From Shewanellaceae bacterium (lineage in GTDB: Bacteria > Pseudomonadota > Gammaproteobacteria > Enterobacterales > Shewanellaceae): DNA of 8,915 nt. The stretch is taken from contig JADHND010000056.1 in the NCBI GenBank assembly GCA_016779685.1, forward strand, positions 1 to 8,915. The letters run 5' to 3'. The notes under the pieces were generated by a model. The model had not been told where the DNA came from. It saw only the letters and a program-made list of their open reading frames with translations, and searched no databases. Both the position numbers and the translations under genes were made by a program. Each line of letters opens with the position of its first letter. Within the stretch, counting starts at the first letter, position 1. Positions 8,526 to 8,915 of the stretch are shown in pieces.

Positions 8526-8663
8526 GGGTAGTCAATTGGATGAGTGTCTTGGATTTTTTTTATTTATTGTCCGAAAATACTTGACCAGAGCAATTGCGTA
8601 CAAAAATTTGTTGATGTATTGATATACGCTTATAGTCTAAAAGTGGGTAAGTGTCTTTGGATT
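8526..8663 (+). repeat. Imperfect direct repeat GGGTA ... AGTGTCTT(T)GGATT
   Basis: AGTGTCTTGGATT (8543-8555) recurs as AGTGTCTTTGGATT (8650-8663), differing by one inserted T. Each copy is preceded by GGGTA, at 8526-8530 with a 12-bp gap and at 8645-8649 directly adjacent. The copies are about 107 bp apart. They may be binding sites or debris of a small duplication; in AT-rich DNA chance remains possible. Confidence 0.35.
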
Positions 8664-8715
8664 GAGGCGTATAAAATCGGATGTCTAGGAATTTTTTACA
8701 TTGTATCTTAACCTG

Positions 8716-8744
8716 ATGAATTCCATCTTAATTTCTTATATAAT
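8716..8744 (+). promoter_or_regulatory. Promoter for the right-edge gene, consensus -10
   Basis: A perfect TATAAT lies at 8739-8744. Seventeen bases upstream is ATGAAT (8716-8721), which matches only 3 of 6 positions of the -35 consensus. Transcription would start near 8751, giving a leader of about 47 nt before the ATG at 8798. The perfect -10 makes this the strongest promoter signal in the right-hand intergenic region, and it indicates that the right-edge gene is transcribed independently of gdh. Confidence 0.55.
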
Positions 8745-8769
8745 TGAACCAAGTTTTAAACTACGGTCT

Positions 8770-8781
8770 TTTGACGTCAAA
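8770..8781. promoter_or_regulatory. 12-bp perfect palindrome in the leader, candidate operator
   Basis: TTTGACGTCAAA is identical to its reverse complement. It lies between the predicted transcription start (about 8751) and the start codon at 8798, where a bound repressor would block transcription. No regulator gene is visible in the window. The role is inferred from position and symmetry only. Confidence 0.35.
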
Positions 8782-8797
8782 CGCGAAGAAAAACATA

Positions 8798-8915
8798 ATG
8801 TTACCAATTATAAATTCACTAACTAGAGTCTTACAAGCTGATGAGAGACTTGTAATTAATGGCAAAATGGCTAAAAACAAAGTTGTTGAGTTAGCTCTAA
8901 ACCTTGATTCTTCAC
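8798..8915 (+). CDS. Type III restriction-modification DNA methyltransferase (Mod), N-terminal fragment cut by window edge
   Basis: Only the first 39 codons are present; the frame is open to the window end. The segment has DERLVINGK (residues 15-23) followed by KNKVVELALNLD (26-37). I recognise this as the N-terminal helical domain typical of type III Mod subunits (Pfam PF12564, TypeIII_RM_meth), where a D-E-R-(L/F)-V, two-residue, G-x-(L/M) pattern precedes K-N-K-(I/V)-(I/V)-E-L-A-L. In that family Mod methylates adenine N6 at an asymmetric site and pairs with a Res helicase-nuclease encoded just downstream. The methyltransferase motifs (FxGxG, DPPY) would lie outside the window, so catalytic competence cannot be judged. 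The ribosome binding site is weak (GAAG, 8785-8788, 9 nt before ATG). A TTG at 8771 in the same frame is a less likely start. Codons are AT-rich compared with gdh, consistent with transfer. No simple-sequence repeat of the phase-variable kind is seen in this portion. Confidence 0.7.
   Translation, partial: MLPIINSLTRVLQADERLVINGKMAKNKVVELALNLDSS

Larger units (their letters stand above)
8130..8715. other. Intergenic stretch with no supportable gene
   Basis: I find no convincing gene on either strand here. The longest reading frame (8165-8347, 60 codons) has no ribosome binding site and no recognisable protein pattern. Other ATG-started frames that I read run for about 8 to 20 codons. Up to about 8345 the base composition resembles the flanking core genes. 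Beyond that the plus strand becomes T-rich and AT-rich; for example 8521-8580 has 19 G or C in 60 bases by hand count, against 29 in 8221-8280. It contains the hairpins and imperfect repeats listed separately. A promoter-like pair, TTGTTG (8608-8613) and TATAGT (8631-8636) with a 17-bp spacer, is visible but has no obvious gene directly behind it. The stretch replaces the place where pyrD would be expected in relatives. Confidence 0.6.

Noticed and set aside
8300..8682. Ten-base direct repeat AAAATCGGAT at 8300-8309 and 8673-8682, possibly flanking an insertion
   Set aside because: One exact 10-mer pair in about 700 bp of AT-rich DNA is readily expected by chance, and nothing between the copies looks like a mobile element.

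Overview
The window looks like a chromosomal segment of a gammaproteobacterium of the Vibrionales/Alteromonadales kind. Two things suggest this. The order pepN, then a DUF2835 gene, then a ~1,614-residue NAD-specific glutamate dehydrogenase is, from memory, the order in Vibrio and Shewanella. The PepN catalytic residues also fall at exactly the E. coli positions. The sequence alone does not let me name a genus.

Layout. (1) Positions 20-96: a complete tRNA-Asp (GTC) with encoded CCA, probably the last gene of a tRNA transcript that begins outside the window. (2) Positions 97-246: a short spacer with a good sigma70-type promoter for pepN. (3) Positions 247-2853: full-length pepN, an M1 zinc aminopeptidase. 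(4) Positions 2873-3100: a small DUF2835 protein, 19 nt behind pepN and probably co-transcribed with it. (5) Positions 3101-3249: an AT-rich spacer with candidate promoters. (6) Positions 3250-8094: full-length large (180 kDa class) NAD-dependent glutamate dehydrogenase. (7) Positions 8095-8797: about 700 bp without a supportable gene. It starts with a perfect hairpin after the gdh stop and becomes AT-rich and T-rich after about 8345. (8) Positions 8798-8915: the first 39 codons of a gene cut by the window edge. Its N-terminus resembles type III restriction-modification methyltransferases (Mod).

How it works together: PepN releases free amino acids from peptides. The glutamate dehydrogenase feeds glutamate carbon into the TCA cycle as 2-oxoglutarate, with ammonia and NADH. 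These are core catabolic genes and all appear intact. In Vibrio and Shewanella I would expect pyrD next. Here there is instead an AT-rich intergenic stretch and a probable type III Mod gene with its own consensus promoter and a 12-bp palindrome in its leader. The right edge is therefore probably the start of an accessory (defence) segment inserted after gdh. No previously undescribed system can be demonstrated from what is visible; the right-hand boundary deserves extension.
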